Shown piece after piece: positions 61,903-64,000 of a stretch of 64,000 bases of DNA; position 1 is the first letter of the stretch, and each line of letters begins with the position of its first letter. The stretch covers positions 62,001 through 126,000 of the forward strand of contig NZ_CANMDB010000008.1 of the NCBI RefSeq assembly GCF_947496515.1, in the 5' to 3' direction. Under the pieces are notes generated by a model that saw only the letters and a program-made list of their open reading frames with translations, was not told the origin of the DNA and did no database searches. Source of the stretch: an uncultured Roseobacter sp. GTDB taxonomy: Bacteria > Pseudomonadota > Alphaproteobacteria > Rhodobacterales > Rhodobacteraceae. Both the position numbers and the translations under genes were made by a program.

Positions 61903-64000
61903 TTATGTCTGCAGTGTCAGCGCATCGTCGACGAGTGCGGCTTGTTGGGATTTATGCATGCTGGCGAGCCCGGTTGCGGGCGAGGCGGAGGTGGCGCGAC
62001 CGATATACCGTGGCCGCGGGTGCTTGGCTTTGATGCGGCCCAGCACCCATTCGATGTTGGGCTCGATAAAGGTCCAGGCGCCCTGGTTCTTGGGCTCTTC
62101 CTGGCACCAGACGACCTCTGCCTGCTTGAAGCGTTCCAGTTCCTTGACCGCGGATTGCGCGGGGAAAGGATAGAACTGCTCCACCCGCAGCAGGTAGATG
62201 TCGTCGATGCCGCGGGCGTCGCGTTCCTCCAGCAGGTCATAATAGACCTTGCCCGAGCACATCACCACGCGCTTGATCTTCTTGTCCTCGAGCAGCTTGG
62301 TGTCGGAATTGCCCTGCTGCGCGTCATCCCAGACCAACCGGTGAAAGCTGGAGCCGGTGGTGAATTCCTTTGCCGTGCTGACGGCCATCTTGTGCCGCAG
62401 CAGCGATTTCGGGGTCATCAGGATCAGCGGTTTGCGGAAACTGCGGTGGATCTGCCGCCGCAGCAGGTGGAAGTAGTTCGCGGGCGTCGTGCAATTGGCC
62501 ACGATCCAGTTGTCCTGACCGCACATCTGCAAAAACCGTTCGAGCCGGGCGGAGGAGTGCTCCGGTCCCTGTCCTTCGAACCCGTGGGGCAGTAGGCAGA
62601 CCAGGCCGCTCATCCGCAGCCATTTGCTTTCGCCGGACGAGATGAACTGATCGAACATGATCTGCGCACCATTGGCAAAATCACCGAACTGCGCCTCCCA
62701 GAGCGTCAGCGCGTTGGGCTCGGCCATGGAATAGCCGTACTCAAACCCGAGCACCGCGTATTCCGACAACATCGAATCGATGACCTCGTAATGCGCCTGA
62801 CCTTCCTTGATGTGGTTGAGCGGATAGTAGCGCTCCTCCGTTTCCTGATTGATCAGACCCGAATGCCGCTGGGAGAAGGTGCCGCGGGTGCTGTCCTGAC
62901 CTGCGAGCCGCACCGGGTAGCCTTCGGTCAGCAGCGAGCCGAAGGCCAGCGCCTCTGCCGTGGCCCAGTCGATGCCGGTGCTGCCCTCGAACATCTCGCG
63001 CTTGGCCTCCAGCAGACGTCCCACGGTCTTGTGCAGCGGGAAGCCGTCCGGCACGGTGCTGAGCGCCTTGCCCACCTCGGCAAAGGTGCCCTTGGAGATC
63101 GCCGTCTTGCCGCGCTGGTACTTCTTTTCGCCCATCTTATCGAGATGGGACCACTTGCCATCGAGCCAGTCGGCCTTGTTGGGGCGGTACTCCTTGCCCG
63201 CCTCGAACTCCTCGCTCAGATAGGCCTGGAACGCGGCCTTCATATCCTCGATCTCACCCTCGGGGATCAGACCGTCGCGCACCAGCCGTTCGGTGTAGAG
63301 GCTGAGCGTGGTTTTGTGGCCCTTGATCTTTTTGTACATGATCGGGTTGGTGAACATCGGCTCGTCGCCTTCGTTATGCCCGAAGCGGCGGTAGCAGATG
63401 ATGTCGATCACCACGTCCTTGCGGAACTTCTGGCGGAATTCCGTAGCGACCTTGGCCGCATGCACCACCGCCTCCGGATCGTCGCCGTTCACGTGGAAGA
63501 TCGGCGCTTCCACCACCAGCGCATTGTCCGTGGGGTAGGGCGAGGAGCGGCTGAAATGCGGGGCGGTGGTGAAACCGATCTGGTTGTTGACGACCAGATG
63601 CATGGTGCCGCCGGTCTTGTGCCCGCGCAGGCCGGACAGTGCGAAGCATTCCGCCACCACGCCTTGCCCCGCAAAGGCCGCATCCCCGTGCAGCAGGATC
63701 GGCATGCAGGAGGTGCGGTCCGGGTCGTTGTTCTGGTCCTGCTTGGCGCGCGCCTTGCCCAGCACCACGGGGTTGACCGCTTCGAGGTGGCTTGGGTTGG
63801 CGGTCAGGCTGAGGTGGACGGAATTGCCATCAAACTCGCGGTCGCTTGAGGCGCCAAGGTGGTATTTCACGTCGCCCGAGCCGTCCACGTCTTCGGGTTT
63901 GAAGCTGCCGCCCTGAAACTCGTTGAAGATCGCCCGGTAGGGTTTGGCCATCACATTGGCCAGCACGGATAGCCGCCCGCGGTGGGGCATCCCGATGACG
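61903..64000 (-). CDS. sucA: 2-oxoglutarate dehydrogenase E1 (3' part, cut by the window end)
   Basis: The C-terminal 699 or so residues of a thiamine-diphosphate dehydrogenase; the 5' part lies beyond the window. The visible segment starts near [17 protein letters not shown] and includes [21 protein letters not shown] (TPP region), [17 protein letters not shown] and the C-terminal transketolase-like domain ([15 protein letters not shown]). It decarboxylates 2-oxoglutarate and passes the succinyl group to sucB. The first in-window Met is internal, not the start. Confidence 0.97.
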   Translation of the reverse strand, partial: VIGMPHRGRLSVLANVMAKPYRAIFNEFQGGSFKPEDVDGSGDVKYHLGASSDREFDGNSVHLSLTANPSHLEAVNPVVLGKARAKQDQNNDPDRTSCMPILLHGDAAFAGQGVVAECFALSGLRGHKTGGTMHLVVNNQIGFTTAPHFSRSSPYPTDNALVVEAPIFHVNGDDPEAVVHAAKVATEFRQKFRKDVVIDIICYRRFGHNEGDEPMFTNPIMYKKIKGHKTTLSLYTERLVRDGLIPEGEIEDMKAAFQAYLSEEFEAGKEYRPNKADWLDGKWSHLDKMGEKKYQRGKTAISKGTFAEVGKALSTVPDGFPLHKTVGRLLEAKREMFEGSTGIDWATAEALAFGSLLTEGYPVRLAGQDSTRGTFSQRHSGLINQETEERYYPLNHIKEGQAHYEVIDSMLSEYAVLGFEYGYSMAEPNALTLWEAQFGDFANGAQIMFDQFISSGESKWLRMSGLVCLLPHGFEGQGPEHSSARLERFLQMCGQDNWIVANCTTPANYFHLLRRQIHRSFRKPLILMTPKSLLRHKMAVSTAKEFTTGSSFHRLVWDDAQQGNSDTKLLEDKKIKRVVMCSGKVYYDLLEERDARGIDDIYLLRVEQFYPFPAQSAVKELERFKQAEVVWCQEEPKNQGAWTFIEPNIEWVLGRIKAKHPRPRYIGRATSASPATGLASMHKSQQAALVDDALTLQT

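Overview
The window is a stretch of core chromosome from a GC-rich alphaproteobacterium, almost certainly a member of the Rhodobacteraceae (Roseobacter group). The main reasons are a SAM/SAH-type riboswitch in front of metK, a VPLPA-CTERM surface protein, an FnrL-type box in front of a universal stress protein gene, the miaB-phoH-ybeY-corC-lnt and cmk/rpsA/ihfB gene orders, and a 2-oxoglutarate dehydrogenase E2 with two lipoyl domains. No rRNA, tRNA, CRISPR array, insertion sequence or prophage was recognised. Genes are densely packed, with many 1-11 base start/stop overlaps, and they fill almost the whole window.

Layout. 0.35-4.3 kb: a PatB/MalY-type C-S lyase, then three tandem peptide deformylase genes (the third lacks catalytic residues), fmt and a small membrane protein. 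4.3-9.8 kb (minus strand): an RND pump, its membrane-fusion protein and a glycosyltransferase-like protein. 9.9-18.5 kb: miaB, two small exported proteins sharing a novel-looking domain, then phoH-ybeY-corC-lnt-metK-trmB. 18.5-24.7 kb: aroA, cmk, a secreted protein, rpsA, an orphan cheB (minus), ihfB and lapA. 24.8-28.9 kb: trpF, a small ORF, trpB, a 2H-phosphoesterase-like gene (minus) and a quinone oxidoreductase. 29.2-33.7 kb: an ABC-2 exporter, an S49 peptidase, a tiny zinc-ribbon membrane protein, a Na/Ca exchanger and a FolM-like reductase. 34.0-38.0 kb: uvrC, pgsA, moaD, moaE and uspA. 38.3-41.5 kb (minus): a coiled-coil membrane protein, a BON/OmpA-like protein and ubiA. 41.5-45.0 kb: rsmE, a membrane protein, gshA and a lysine-rich orphan. 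45.1-50.1 kb: tlpA (minus), argH, two mini-lipoproteins, a DUF2834 protein, the VPLPA-CTERM protein and lysA. 50.1-56.9 kb: a DUF4175/TIGR02302 protein, an MJ0042 zinc-ribbon protein (minus), ftsE-ftsX-plsC and an FMN-binding protein. 57.2-64.0 kb (minus): sucA (cut by the window edge), sucB, MAPEG, UDG-like, MAPEG and lpd.

How the genes work together. Most form housekeeping modules: N-terminal formyl-Met handling (fmt/def), tRNA and ribosome modification and maturation (miaB, trmB, ybeY, rsmE, rpsA), lipoprotein acylation (lnt), one-carbon supply (metK), aromatic and tryptophan synthesis (aroA, trpF, trpB), molybdopterin (moaD/E), phospholipid synthesis (pgsA, plsC), glutathione (gshA), arginine and lysine synthesis (argH, lysA), and the TCA cycle (sucAB-lpd).

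The most interesting non-gene signals are an 11-bp tandem repeat with the same architecture at two distant intergenic loci (about 29.0 and 58.65 kb), a hairpin-rich leader before the ABC exporter, a 129-bp inverted-repeat element between sucB and the MAPEG gene, and a scattered set of AAGG...CCTT palindromes in intergenic spacers. The most interesting proteins are the third deformylase (Cys to Ser and Glu to Gln at the active site) and the paired proteins carrying the IWVDP(D/N)GC domain.
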